Assembly: GCA_040377825.1 (NCBI GenBank)
Contig: JBEINZ010000013.1
Location: forward strand, 1-27,101
Source of the DNA: JBEINZ01 sp040377825
Lineage (GTDB): Bacteria > Pseudomonadota > Alphaproteobacteria > Rhizobiales > Ancalomicrobiaceae
Length of the DNA: 27,101 nt
Direction of reading: 5' to 3'
In this document: positions 14,754 to 23,204 of the stretch, piece after piece
How the letters are laid out: every line of letters begins with the position of its first letter
How positions within the stretch are numbered: the first letter of the stretch is position 1
Notes under the pieces: generated by a model
Databases searched by the model: none
Seen by the model: only the letters and a program-made list of their open reading frames with translations
What the model was told of the DNA's origin: nothing
Translations under genes and position numbers: made by a program

Positions 14754-16025
14754 CTACCTCGTAACGAATGACAACCACTCAATCAGGGCTCGGCGGTCGG
14801 CTGGGTCGGTGATTGTTTGTTCGGGCATCTTGGTGCCCGGCGTAAAAGCATTTGGTCCAATTTCAAAAAGGCGGTCTATGGTTTCGGCCGTCCAAACTAT
14901 ATCCATTCCACTTAAGGCTTTAGAATAGGCGTAGCCTGGGGCCGTGCCGATACGCCGGCCAAAAACGCCGTGCAGCGTGGGGCCGGCTCGGTGGCCATCA
15001 ACGGCGGACGTCGAATGGCATGCTCGACAAGCCCGAAACACCACTTCTCCGCGTTCGGCCGGGAGGTCGGCGGTAAGTTCGCGAACCTCCGGCACGATTG
15101 CTTCAATGGGGCGGCCGGTCGCCGGGTTCCAACGGCGCACGATCCGATCCGCTCCGCCGGTGAATAGGGTCGCCCCATCTCGGGCGAACGCGATCGACCA
15201 AACGGGCAGACCTGGTCCGACCAACGTCGCTTTCAGCTTCAGATTATAGCGATCCAGCAATGCGACCGCGCCCCTTAGGCCACCGACGGCGACCGTGCGT
15301 CCGTCCGGCGAAAGCGCGAGCGCGATGATCGGCGTCGGAATGGCTTCCACCATGCGCATTTCGGATCCGTCGGCACCAAAAACCCGAACTGTGCCGTCCG
15401 CCGCGCCAACCACGATTTCCCCGTCCGGCGCGACCGCGAGCGCGGCAATGGGCGCCGGTAGCCCGATCACAAGCGGCGGGTCGGGCCGGTGGAGCGGCCA
15501 AATCCGCAGTCGTGCATCGTAGCCGCCTGAGATAACCGCGCGGCCGTCGGGCGAGAATGCGACGGCATTCACATTCGCCTCATGTCCGATGAGCTCCCGA
15601 TCAGGACCGCCGACGAGCGAAGTCAGCTGGATCGTATGGTCCCAAGAGGCGGAGGCCAGTGTCTTGCTGTCTGGCGAAAGGGCAAGGCTGGCGATGGGCG
15701 CTCGATGGGCATCGATCACGCGGTCCGGCACTGCCTGTCCGCTCGTCCAAATCGCGATGCGCCCATCTTCGCCGCCTGAAGCGAACCGGTAGCCCTGGAG
15801 CGCCACAAGCGCATTAACGGCGCCGTCGTGGAAGCGGAGCACTTGAAGCGCCGCCTGCGAGCTCGTCGACCAACGTATCACCGTCTGGTCGAACCCAGCG
15901 CTCAGCAACTCATCATCGAACCCGGATATGGTGATCGCCCGGACGGGTCCGCCATGACCACGAAAGTCGGCCGTCGCGATCGCCGGCCAGAGCAGCACCG
16001 CGAGAACGGCCAAACGCGCGCGCAT
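14754..16025 (-). CDS. Exported fusion of WD40 beta-propeller and c-type cytochrome
   Basis: A 423-residue periplasmic protein. A signal peptide (MRARLAVLAVLLWPAIATA) is followed by a WD40 propeller over residues 20-310 of about seven units (for example LSPDSKTLASASWDHTIQL, FSPDGRAVISGGYDARLRIW, FARDGATLFTGGADRIVRRW). The last 100 residues are a class I cytochrome c domain: heme-binding CRACH at 333-337, GPTLHGVFGRRIG in the manner of mitochondrial-type cytochromes, and the axial methionine in GTKMPEQ (M400). It lies 3 nt after the MoeA-fusion gene and 57 nt before the second WD40 gene. Being periplasmic and redox active, it could accept or relay electrons near the formate dehydrogenase; that role is inferred from position only. 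Confidence 0.91.
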   Translation of the reverse strand: MRARLAVLAVLLWPAIATADFRGHGGPVRAITISGFDDELLSAGFDQTVIRWSTSSQAALQVLRFHDGAVNALVALQGYRFASGGEDGRIAIWTSGQAVPDRVIDAHRAPIASLALSPDSKTLASASWDHTIQLTSLVGGPDRELIGHEANVNAVAFSPDGRAVISGGYDARLRIWPLHRPDPPLVIGLPAPIAALAVAPDGEIVVGAADGTVRVFGADGSEMRMVEAIPTPIIALALSPDGRTVAVGGLRGAVALLDRYNLKLKATLVGPGLPVWSIAFARDGATLFTGGADRIVRRWNPATGRPIEAIVPEVRELTADLPAERGEVVFRACRACHSTSAVDGHRAGPTLHGVFGRRIGTAPGYAYSKALSGMDIVWTAETIDRLFEIGPNAFTPGTKMPEQTITDPADRRALIEWLSFVTR

Positions 16026-16028
16026 GGT

Positions 16029-18005
16029 TCACCCCGGATAAAGTTGTAGCGCTTTCAGACGCTCCCGCGCTGCCGGATCGCCGAGCGCCTCGAAAAATGC
16101 GCGCACGCCGGGCCGCTCGCGGCGGGCATCAACCAAAATAAAGTCGTAGTGCTCTTCGGCAAGCGGCAAAAAGCCAAGTCCATAAAGGTTGGCGACCGTC
16201 GCGATCGAGATACCCCAATCGGCGGATCCGCGATGGACCGCGGCGGCCACGGCGTTGTGTGACTTCGGCTGGTTCCACCACCCCTTAGGACGTGCCGCGC
16301 CGAGCGCCCGATCAACGAGCGCGCGCGTGCCCGACCCAACATTGCGGTTGACCATGACAAGCGACGGATCGCCGAGCGCGCGTTCCAGCGCGGATTGCGC
16401 GCCGAGACCTTCGAAACGGTCATCGCCGGGGCGAAAGACGACCCCCTGCATACGTCGCCAGCCGGGCACAAGCGAAAGGCCGGGCGTCAGAAATGGCGCG
16501 TTATAGGTCTGCGTCGAGGGATCAAACAGATGGACCGGCGCTATGTCACATTCTCCACGTCTCGCCGCGGCGAGCCCGGCGGATGACCCGACCGAAAGCG
16601 TCCGAACGCGCAGCTGTTCGGGCGCAAGCGCCCCGGCGATAACGTCGAGCCCTAGGCAATGACTACCGGCGATCACGAGATCCGGCGCCGCGACATGCGG
16701 GCCCAATAGCTGCACGCGAACCGGCGAGCCGGCGTCCACACTATCCGTGAGGGCCGGCACCTCGATGTAGCCGTCGGCTTGCGCAAAAGCCGTCACTGTG
16801 CCGGACCCTTTGGCTGTCGGCACCGCGACGAGCCCATCACGACCCTTGACCAGGGAGACCATGATGAATTCGGTGCGGCCACGCTCGGAGGACACTCGCG
16901 TCGGCAACATTGCGTCGACCACGGCGTCGCTCTTTGGCGCCAACCCCGCCATGGCTCGGATGACCGGGACGGCGAAAGCATTAAACGTGAACATCGCCGA
17001 GGTTGGGAACCCCGGCAGAACCACCAGGGGCTTACCATAGACCTTGGCGAGGCAGATCGGCTTGCCGGGCTTGACCGCTACACCATGAACGAGGATTCCA
17101 GGTTTGCCGAACCGGGCGATGACACGGGTGGAGAGGTCGCCCGCCCCCTTCGACGTGCCGCCGGATAGCACAACCATGTCCGCGTCAAAGAGCGCCCGCG
17201 ACATCGCTGCCGCTAGGCTATCCACATCGTCGCGGACGATGCCACGGAACGTCGCCTCGGCGCCGTTTTCAATTGCCGCAGCGGTAATCGCGGCGCCATT
17301 CGCGTCATAGATCCCGCCGGCGCGAAGAGGGCCACCGGGAGCAACCAATTCATCGCCCGTGGAAATCACGGCAACGCGCGGACGACGGAAGACACGAACT
17401 ATGTTCAAACCGACGGCCGCAAGCTGTGCGATTTCACGAGCGCCGATTTTCGTGCCCGCGCGCAGCAACGTCTCACCACGCGCGATGTCAGACCCTGCCG
17501 ATCCAATGAACTGCCCAGCCATGGCCGGGCGCGTAATCACAACGTAGGGTCCATCACTGGCGATTTCATCGATCTCGGTCTCTTCAACCAGCACCACGGC
17601 ATCGGCGCCACGCGGCAACATGGCGCCGGTGGCAATGACAGTTGCCGTAGCGGTTTCAATCTCGGTGGTGGGAACCGAGCCGCAGGTTAGCAGGTCCGCG
17701 TTGATCCGAAGTCGTATCGGCTGCGCTTCCGACGCATTCGCGGTGTCTTGCGCACGCAACGCGAAACCGTCGACATTTGCACGGTCGAAAGGTGGCGCGT
17801 CGGCCGGCGCCGCAAAATCCGCGGCGAGTACGCGGCCGAGCGCCGAAAGCAGCGGAAGCGTTTCCGACCCAAGCCGTCGCGGGGGGACAGACGCAAGAAA
17901 TCGTGCCAACGCCTCGTCGCGGTCGACAACTTCGAGGAACTGCTCTTGACGCGCGATCGCCGCGATTCGAGACGCTCCATGCAAGGGTTTCTGACCCGTG
18001 GTCAT
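16029..18005 (-). CDS. moeA: MoeA-type molybdopterin molybdenumtransferase fused to a PBP-like domain
   Basis: MoeA inserts molybdate into adenylated molybdopterin to form Moco. The first 435 of 658 residues are MoeA: PPFDRANVDGFALRA (72-86), ATGAMLPRGADAVVLVEE (125-142), STGDEL (215-220), IYDANG, LSGGTSKGAGD (280-290), KPGKPICLAK and LPGFPTSAMFTF (330-341), all near the known substrate and metal-binding loops; the usual LPGNP reads LPGFP. The remaining 220 residues form a periplasmic-binding-like domain (VGSSAGLAAARRGECDIAPV, RNVGSGTRALVDRALG, SADWGISIATVANLYGLGF), which in known MoeA fusions may sense molybdate or another anion. The start at 18005 overlaps the stop of the preceding MoeA-like gene by ATGA; the open frame to 18038 is not needed. 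Downstream, the WD40-cytochrome gene begins 3 nt later. Confidence 0.92.
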   Translation of the reverse strand: MTTGQKPLHGASRIAAIARQEQFLEVVDRDEALARFLASVPPRRLGSETLPLLSALGRVLAADFAAPADAPPFDRANVDGFALRAQDTANASEAQPIRLRINADLLTCGSVPTTEIETATATVIATGAMLPRGADAVVLVEETEIDEIASDGPYVVITRPAMAGQFIGSAGSDIARGETLLRAGTKIGAREIAQLAAVGLNIVRVFRRPRVAVISTGDELVAPGGPLRAGGIYDANGAAITAAAIENGAEATFRGIVRDDVDSLAAAMSRALFDADMVVLSGGTSKGAGDLSTRVIARFGKPGILVHGVAVKPGKPICLAKVYGKPLVVLPGFPTSAMFTFNAFAVPVIRAMAGLAPKSDAVVDAMLPTRVSSERGRTEFIMVSLVKGRDGLVAVPTAKGSGTVTAFAQADGYIEVPALTDSVDAGSPVRVQLLGPHVAAPDLVIAGSHCLGLDVIAGALAPEQLRVRTLSVGSSAGLAAARRGECDIAPVHLFDPSTQTYNAPFLTPGLSLVPGWRRMQGVVFRPGDDRFEGLGAQSALERALGDPSLVMVNRNVGSGTRALVDRALGAARPKGWWNQPKSHNAVAAAVHRGSADWGISIATVANLYGLGFLPLAEEHYDFILVDARRERPGVRAFFEALGDPAARERLKALQLYPG

Positions 18006-19201
18006 GACCCGACCTCCGGGAGCGGTTCCCAAATGCAACGTGTACCGGCCTGTAGGCCTTCTGAATTTGGTGAAACGCGAACAAAACCATCCGCTAGAGC
18101 AAGGCGACCGTAGGGAGCGCCGGCCCCGGCAATCAGCGTAAGGCCGTCATCGGCAGCAGACACAAAGCGAAGCTCGGTCATTCCAATCGACGAAACGATC
18201 TTCCGGTCGATGGGCAGGGCGGAACGTGTGGCATAGGGCTCGCTCCTTGCGGAAAGTCGCGCGAGTACGGGCCGCACGACAAGAAGGTACGCAGCAACGG
18301 CGGCCTCGAAACTGCCGGGAAGGAGGATCGTCAGACTCGTGCCGATGCTTGCGATAGCCGTCGTCTCCCCTGGAGAAATCGCAATACCGTGGATCAGGAT
18401 ACGCCCTGCCTGCGCGCCGCCGATGACAGTGAAGTCGTTGCTACCATCACCGGTACCGCCGATCGTGATCGTCAGATCGGCGGCCTCCCCCAAAGAGGCG
18501 GCAATGTGTGACACATCATCCTCGACATGCCTAAGCCCGATCACCTCGGCGCCATCAAACTCAATATACCTCGCGATCAACGGAGTAATAAAATCGATCG
18601 GCCGCGCCTCGCCGACTTGCAGAAGCCTTACACGCGGACGACGAATAACGGCATCCATGGCGCCAACCGCAAGCGAAGCCGCGGCGGCGATTGGCGTCAA
18701 CGGACGGCCCGCCGGAACGATGACCGCGCCCTCCTGCGCATGGTAACCACGCTCCCAGGCTGTGACGCCGATCGGGGTATCCGTGGCTTCCACCAATCCC
18801 GCGACTTCAATGACGGTGTCATTGGGAAGCAAGGCGTCGGTCCCTAACGGCATCGGCTCGCCGACATCGACAAAGGGCGGGGAAGAAACGAGATAGACTG
18901 GTGAGTTCAGAGCGGCCCCTTGCACCTCTTCGGCGCGCACGGCGCGGCCATCGCGGGCGGCTGTCGCGACACTCGGGACCGCCGAGGGAGCGGTTACAAC
19001 GGCAGCCAGAACGGCGCCGATGGCGTCAGCAATCGCCAGGCGCCTCGGCTTGACCGGCCATAGCAGCGAAAGAGCGGCCGATAATGCCTCATCGAGCGGC
19101 GTAAGCCGAAGCAGGCGCTGGCTGATCACCGGACGCTCCTCGAAAGTCTCTCCAGGCGAATCCGTCCGACGCGGATTGACCTGTTCCAAATGATGGACCA
19201 T
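18002..19201 (-). CDS. Degenerate MoeA-like molybdopterin-binding protein
   Basis: A 399-residue relative of MoeA that keeps the overall layout but has lost most catalytic loops. The core runs from LTPLDEALSAALSLLWPVKP to the end. Where active MoeA reads DGYA/DGFA, this one has ARDGRAVRA; STGDEL is replaced by QVGEARPID; SGGxSxGxxD survives as IGGTGDGSNDF; KPGKP is ISPGETT; and LPGNPVSA is LPGSFEAAVAA. It may thus bind molybdopterin without metal transfer, for instance as a regulatory or carrier partner of the active MoeA fusion whose gene it overlaps by 4 nt. The ATG at 19201 is my choice; a GTG at 19225 in the same frame would add eight residues and I cannot decide from the ribosome binding site. 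No frameshift or internal stop is present, so it is a kept gene rather than a pseudogene. Confidence 0.85.
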   Translation of the reverse strand: MVHHLEQVNPRRTDSPGETFEERPVISQRLLRLTPLDEALSAALSLLWPVKPRRLAIADAIGAVLAAVVTAPSAVPSVATAARDGRAVRAEEVQGAALNSPVYLVSSPPFVDVGEPMPLGTDALLPNDTVIEVAGLVEATDTPIGVTAWERGYHAQEGAVIVPAGRPLTPIAAAASLAVGAMDAVIRRPRVRLLQVGEARPIDFITPLIARYIEFDGAEVIGLRHVEDDVSHIAASLGEAADLTITIGGTGDGSNDFTVIGGAQAGRILIHGIAISPGETTAIASIGTSLTILLPGSFEAAVAAYLLVVRPVLARLSARSEPYATRSALPIDRKIVSSIGMTELRFVSAADDGLTLIAGAGAPYGRLALADGFVRVSPNSEGLQAGTRCIWEPLPEVGS

Positions 19202-19347
19202 CAAAGCATGAGTCTCTATCTGCACAGGGTGCTTTAAGCCTTTTCGGGCGTTACGCTAGGGTTAACTTTGTCGGCATGCCAACGAACGTTGCGGCTTGGT
19301 GACCTGTCCTTGGGAACGCGAACGGCCGCATGGTAGGATCGAGCTTC
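19202..19347. promoter_or_regulatory. Divergent intergenic region between MoeA-like and cysteine desulfurase genes
   Basis: These 146 bp separate the two divergent starts and should contain promoters for both. I see a TTAACTTTG stretch near 19262-19270 but no pair of boxes that is convincing. No operator or riboswitch (including the molybdenum cofactor type) could be recognised by eye. Confidence 0.25.
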
Positions 19348-20526
19348 ATGTCGCGCCCAATTTTTCTGGATCACCATTCCACCACGCCGGTAAACCCGAA
19401 TGTGTTGGAGGCAATGATCCCTTTTTTTTCAGCGGTTTACGGCAATCCGCACTCGGCGGATCATGGCTTCGGTTGGGACGCGGAAGCCGCTGTCGAAGCG
19501 GCGCGACGCGACGTTGCGGCCTTGATCGGGGCACGCTCCGGCGAAATTGTGTTCACCTCGGGCGCAACCGAGTCGAACAATCTGGCGCTGCGCGGCGTTG
19601 CGACGCATCTGCCTTCAGACCGGCGTCACATTGTGACGAGCACTTTCGAACACCCTTGCGTTGCGGCGGTCGCCGATCTCTTGGAATCGTCCGGGTTCTC
19701 GGTGTCACGGGTGCCTCCCGACCGAAACGGAATTGTGTCATCGCAAGCCGTCGCGGCCGCCATCAGGCCAGAGACCGGCCTCGTCTCGATCATGACGGCC
19801 AATCACGAGATCGGGGCGATCCAGCCGATCGGCGAAATCGGAACACTAACGCACCAGTCAGGGATCGCCTTTCACACGGATGCGGCCCAAGCGGCGGGAA
19901 AGATCCCGCTTGATGTCGACGCGCTCGGGGTCGATTTGATGTCGCTCTCCGCCCATAAGATCTATGGCCCTAAAGGGATCGGCGCCTTGTTCGTGCGCCG
20001 ACGTCCGGGGCTGAGGCTCGCGCCGCTGATCGTCGGCGGTGGCCAGGAAAGGGGGCTCCGGTCGGGAACGGTCCCGGTTCCCCTTGCGGTCGGCTTCGGC
20101 GTGGCGGCGCGGTTTGCGGGATTGACGCTCGCCGACGAAGCAATCCGCATCGGCGCGTTGCGCGATAAACTTAAGGATGAACTGCAAGCGAAGATCCCCG
20201 AGCTCGAAATCAACGGGGGCTTCGATCATCGCCTGCCGCACAATTTGAATGTGAAGCTCCCCGCAATCGCGGCGGTCGATCTCCTTTATCTCATGAAGGA
20301 CCGGATCGCGGTCTCAACCGGCGCGGCTTGCGCGTCCGCCAAGTTGGAGCCTTCGCGGACATTGCTTGCAATCGGACTGAGCGAGACCGAAGCGCTTGCC
20401 TCCATCAGGATTGGCCTCGGTCAAGAGACAGCCGAAACGGATATCGACGTGGCCGTGGAGGTGATTTGCGAGGCTTGGTCGAGGCTTAGCGGGTCCGCTT
20501 GCCAAACCGCCGGAATTGGCAATTAA
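19348..20526 (+). CDS. Cysteine desulfurase, IscS/NifS family
   Basis: PLP enzyme that removes sulfur from cysteine and passes it on as a persulfide. The 392-residue protein shows the start pattern IFLDHHSTTPVNPNV, the PLP phosphate-binding FTSGATESNNLA (69-80), the NHEIGAIQP loop, and HTDAAQAAGK. The PLP lysine is K204 (SAHKIYGPKGIGALF), followed by GGGQERGLRSGT. The catalytic cysteine is C328 in STGAACASAKLEPS, in an IscS-like mobile loop. The start at 19348 (MSRPIFLD) follows GGATCGAG; an ATG at 19330 adds six residues. No IscU, SufE or fdhD lies next to it. In E. coli, IscS gives sulfur to FdhD, which sulfurates Moco for formate dehydrogenase, so a dedicated sulfur donor for the neighbouring enzyme is a reasonable guess. 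Confidence 0.92.
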   Translation: MSRPIFLDHHSTTPVNPNVLEAMIPFFSAVYGNPHSADHGFGWDAEAAVEAARRDVAALIGARSGEIVFTSGATESNNLALRGVATHLPSDRRHIVTSTFEHPCVAAVADLLESSGFSVSRVPPDRNGIVSSQAVAAAIRPETGLVSIMTANHEIGAIQPIGEIGTLTHQSGIAFHTDAAQAAGKIPLDVDALGVDLMSLSAHKIYGPKGIGALFVRRRPGLRLAPLIVGGGQERGLRSGTVPVPLAVGFGVAARFAGLTLADEAIRIGALRDKLKDELQAKIPELEINGGFDHRLPHNLNVKLPAIAAVDLLYLMKDRIAVSTGAACASAKLEPSRTLLAIGLSETEALASIRIGLGQETAETDIDVAVEVICEAWSRLSGSACQTAGIGN

Positions 20527-20625
20527 AGAAAGTCTGGTTGATTTCTATTTCTGGCTGAATGGATTCAAGCAAACCATGATTGCATTCCTGCATTATTGTT
20601 GCGCTTAATTGAATGGGGCAACCAG

Positions 20626-20663
20626 CTCGCGGTTTGGTTGAAAACCCTCAATCGATCCGCGAG
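20626..20663. terminator. Inverted repeat between convergent genes, possible terminator
   Basis: Within the 169-bp convergent gap 20527-20695 lies a perfect 7-bp inverted repeat, CTCGCGG at 20626-20632 and CCGCGAG at 20657-20663. A second, alternative hairpin is nested inside (GGTTT at 20631-20635 and AAACC at 20642-20646). There is no clear T-run after it, so it may work as a weak bidirectional terminator or not at all. Nothing else was found in the gap, which is notably AT-rich. Confidence 0.35.
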
Positions 20664-20695
20664 GCATCTCAAGTTTCACGCAGATATACTAAGCT

Positions 20696-21883
20696 TCAGA
20701 TTAGACCCCGCGCAGCCAGGTTGCGCATGAAATCGGCGGCGCCGAACGTCCATGGCGCGGCATCCGTCGAAAGCCGTACTCTGTTGACGAGGGCACCAAG
20801 GCGGGGCGTGGCGATCCGCACGGTGTCGCCGAGCTTGTGGGTAAATCCCTTGCCCGGCGCGTCGCGGTCCTCGATGGGCGCGAACATGGTACCGAGATAA
20901 AGAATAAAGCCGTCGGGGTATTGATGGTGCCGGCCAGTGGCGGCCGCAACGAGCGCCTCGGGCGAGCGCGCGATCTCCGCCATGTTGGACCGCCCCTTGA
21001 GCACGAAACCGTCGGCGCCCTCAACCGCGAGCGCGACTTCGGCCTGCTCGACATCAGCAAGCGAAAAGCCTTCGTCGAAGAGCCGGATGAACGGGCCTAC
21101 CGCGCCCGAGGCATTATTGTCCTTCGCCTTGCCAAGGAGCAGCGCCGAACGCCCCTCGACGTCTCGAAGGTTCACATCGTTGCCAAGCGTCGCTCCGACG
21201 ATGCGGCCGTTGGGATCGACGACGACCACGACTTCCGGCTCCGGGTTGTTCCAGGTGGAGACCGGATGCAGTCCGACATGCGCACCGACCCCGACTTGCG
21301 ACAGAGGCTGACCCTTGGTGAATATCTCCGCATCCCTCCCAATGCTGACTTCAAGGTATTGCGACCAAACTCCGCGCTCGATCAAGACGTCCTTGACCCG
21401 CATCGCCTCCTCGGAGCCCGGCTTAACCTTGGAGAGATCTTGGCCGATGATTGTCCCGATCGCGGCCCGTGTCGCCGCCGCCTTTTCGGGCGCGCCGCGC
21501 GTTTGCTCTTCGATGACGCGCTCAAGCAGGCTGATGATGAAGGTCACGCCGGCCGCCTTGACGGCCTGCAAGTCGATCGGCGCCAGAACCCAGGGCAGGG
21601 TCTCGTTGCGGGATCCCTCGTCGGAATTTGCCAGAAGATCGGCAATGTCCCCAATCGTCTCGCCGGCCGCCGCCTGGATATAGCCGGCCGGATCAACAAG
21701 AGCACAAACATCGCGCACGGTGGGTGCTTCATGGGACGTAATGTCGACAACATCGTTGCCGACGATCTTGACCACGGATGGCCCCATTCCCGGTCGCCAA
21801 ACGCGTCCAACCAAGGTCGCGCTTTCGCGATCAGCCGGAAGGACGGCGGAAATAGACAAATCGAGTTGGGGTTCGTGGGACAT
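20696..21883 (-). CDS. Fumarylacetoacetate hydrolase family protein
   Basis: A 395-residue enzyme of the FAH superfamily, resembling the COG3970 branch. Such enzymes use a divalent metal to cleave or dehydrate keto acids. The fold core starts near residue 90: WVLAPIDLQAVKAAGVTF, HPVSTWNNPEPEVVVVVD with candidate metal-binding E215 and E217, then GATLGNDVNLRDVEGRS (D236, R240) and LLLGKAKDNNASGAVGPF. The N-terminal 85 residues form the small leading domain. The exact substrate is unknown; a divergent LacI-type gene suggests a sugar-acid pathway (for instance a 2-keto-3-deoxy acid dehydratase), which is inference. AAAGGAAG lies upstream of the ATG. No pathway partners lie beside it in this window. 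Confidence 0.9.
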   Translation of the reverse strand: MSHEPQLDLSISAVLPADRESATLVGRVWRPGMGPSVVKIVGNDVVDITSHEAPTVRDVCALVDPAGYIQAAAGETIGDIADLLANSDEGSRNETLPWVLAPIDLQAVKAAGVTFIISLLERVIEEQTRGAPEKAAATRAAIGTIIGQDLSKVKPGSEEAMRVKDVLIERGVWSQYLEVSIGRDAEIFTKGQPLSQVGVGAHVGLHPVSTWNNPEPEVVVVVDPNGRIVGATLGNDVNLRDVEGRSALLLGKAKDNNASGAVGPFIRLFDEGFSLADVEQAEVALAVEGADGFVLKGRSNMAEIARSPEALVAAATGRHHQYPDGFILYLGTMFAPIEDRDAPGKGFTHKLGDTVRIATPRLGALVNRVRLSTDAAPWTFGAADFMRNLAARGLI

Positions 21884-22054
21884 GAACGCTTCCTTTAGAC
21901 GGACTTCAGCACCGCGTGATCGACGGGTTGCCAGTCCATGCGCGGTATTCCGACTAAAATCAATGTATGGTGGCGTTAATGCCCTACAGATTTAAGGCGC
22001 GGTGCCTTGTTGGAAACAGCAACCCGCACGGCTATTCGGACGAGAGGCGTGGCG
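21884..22054. promoter_or_regulatory. Divergent control region between FAH and LacI-type genes
   Basis: This 171-bp gap lies between divergent starts, a common place for LacI-family operators. Two small dyads stand out: GGCGTTAATGCC at 21972-21983, palindromic except for one pair, and AAGGC at 21994-21998 facing GCCTT at 22004-22008. Either could be bound by the regulator. LacI-family sites usually have a central CG, which neither shows clearly, so the assignment is tentative. Confidence 0.35.
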
Positions 22055-23059
22055 ATGTCATTGCGCAGCATCGCTGAAGCACTGGGCTTGAGCATCACCA
22101 CGGTCTCTCGCGCCCTGTCCGGGTATTCGGATGTGGCGTTAGCGACCCGAAAGCGAATTTTTGCCGAAGCCGAGCGTATCGGGTACGAGCCCAATGAACT
22201 CGCCCGCCGCCTTCAAAAAGGGCGGGCAGATGCGATCGGCCTCGTCATTCCCAGCGGGCCGGAGGGCTTCCAAAGTCCATTCTACCTCAAGATCGTTGAA
22301 GGCGCTTGGCGTCGTCTCGAGGTATCCGCCATGGACCTCTTGGTCATGTCGGCGCCACCTGGAGCGACAGAAGACCGACTTTATCGACGGCTGGTCGGAG
22401 GACGCGTTGACGGCGTGATCCTCATGCGCACTTTGGTTGAAGATCATCGAGTGCGTTATCTGAAAGAGCGCGATTTTCCATTCCTCGTCTTCGGACCGTG
22501 CACCGAACAAGCACGAGAGCACCTTTCGGTGGGAGTCAATGAACGGCTCGTTGTGGAGACCGCGCTCGCTCATTTGACCGATCTCGGCCATCGGCGCATC
22601 GTCTGTCTATCGGCCAGTACGTCCTACGCCTTTGCCGTGGAGCGAACGGAGGCCATGCGCGATCTAGGCCCTAGGTTCGGTTTAGAGGTCGAATTTCGAT
22701 TTGGCGCCATGTCCGAGGCCAGTGGTTTTTCTGGGCTCTCGTCCGTGTTGGCGTCGCACTACAAGCCGACCGCCGCGGTCGCGATTAACGACCAGATTGC
22801 GATCGGCGCGGCGCGGGCCGCGTGGGACGCCGGGCTCTCGCCGGGTCGCGATATCGCCATTATCTCTCTCGGGGATAGCGCCACCTTGGAAATGAATGTC
22901 CCACCGATCACGGCCGTTCGGCTTCCGCTTCTCAAAATGGCCGAACATGCGGTCGATGTTTTGATCGGTTGGCGAGACAAGCAACCCGTCGAACACAAAC
23001 GGGACTGGCCCGTTCAGTTGATTGTTAGGGAATCTACGGCCCCAGGGTGGGCAGGTTAG
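22055..23059 (+). CDS. LacI-family transcriptional regulator
   Basis: A 334-residue regulator. The N-terminus is a textbook LacI HTH: MSLRSIAEALGLSITTVSRA, then LSGYSDVALATRKRIFAEAE and the hinge helix RIGYEPNELARRLQKGR. The rest is the periplasmic-binding-like effector domain (IGLVIPSGPEGFQSPFYLKI, VDGVILMRTLVEDHRV, LGHRRIVCLS, DIAIISLGDS). The effector is probably a sugar or sugar acid. The ATG at 22055 follows GAGAGG; the frame is open back to TTG codons at 22007 and 22010, which would add 16 residues not typical of the family. It is divergent from the FAH-family gene, its most likely target. Confidence 0.93.
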   Translation: MSLRSIAEALGLSITTVSRALSGYSDVALATRKRIFAEAERIGYEPNELARRLQKGRADAIGLVIPSGPEGFQSPFYLKIVEGAWRRLEVSAMDLLVMSAPPGATEDRLYRRLVGGRVDGVILMRTLVEDHRVRYLKERDFPFLVFGPCTEQAREHLSVGVNERLVVETALAHLTDLGHRRIVCLSASTSYAFAVERTEAMRDLGPRFGLEVEFRFGAMSEASGFSGLSSVLASHYKPTAAVAINDQIAIGAARAAWDAGLSPGRDIAIISLGDSATLEMNVPPITAVRLPLLKMAEHAVDVLIGWRDKQPVEHKRDWPVQLIVRESTAPGWAG

Positions 23060-23204
23060 GGTTTCCACAGCCTCGGTGTTTCGTCCCGGTATGTTGGATT
23101 GAATGGAGCGTGAGTCTCGGCGGCTGCGTTGTCCGTCCGTCGCGAATGAACGCGTAGTGCGTGAAGCCCTTAAGCGGCTCGAGCCTTCATCCCTTCCGAT
23201 GCGC

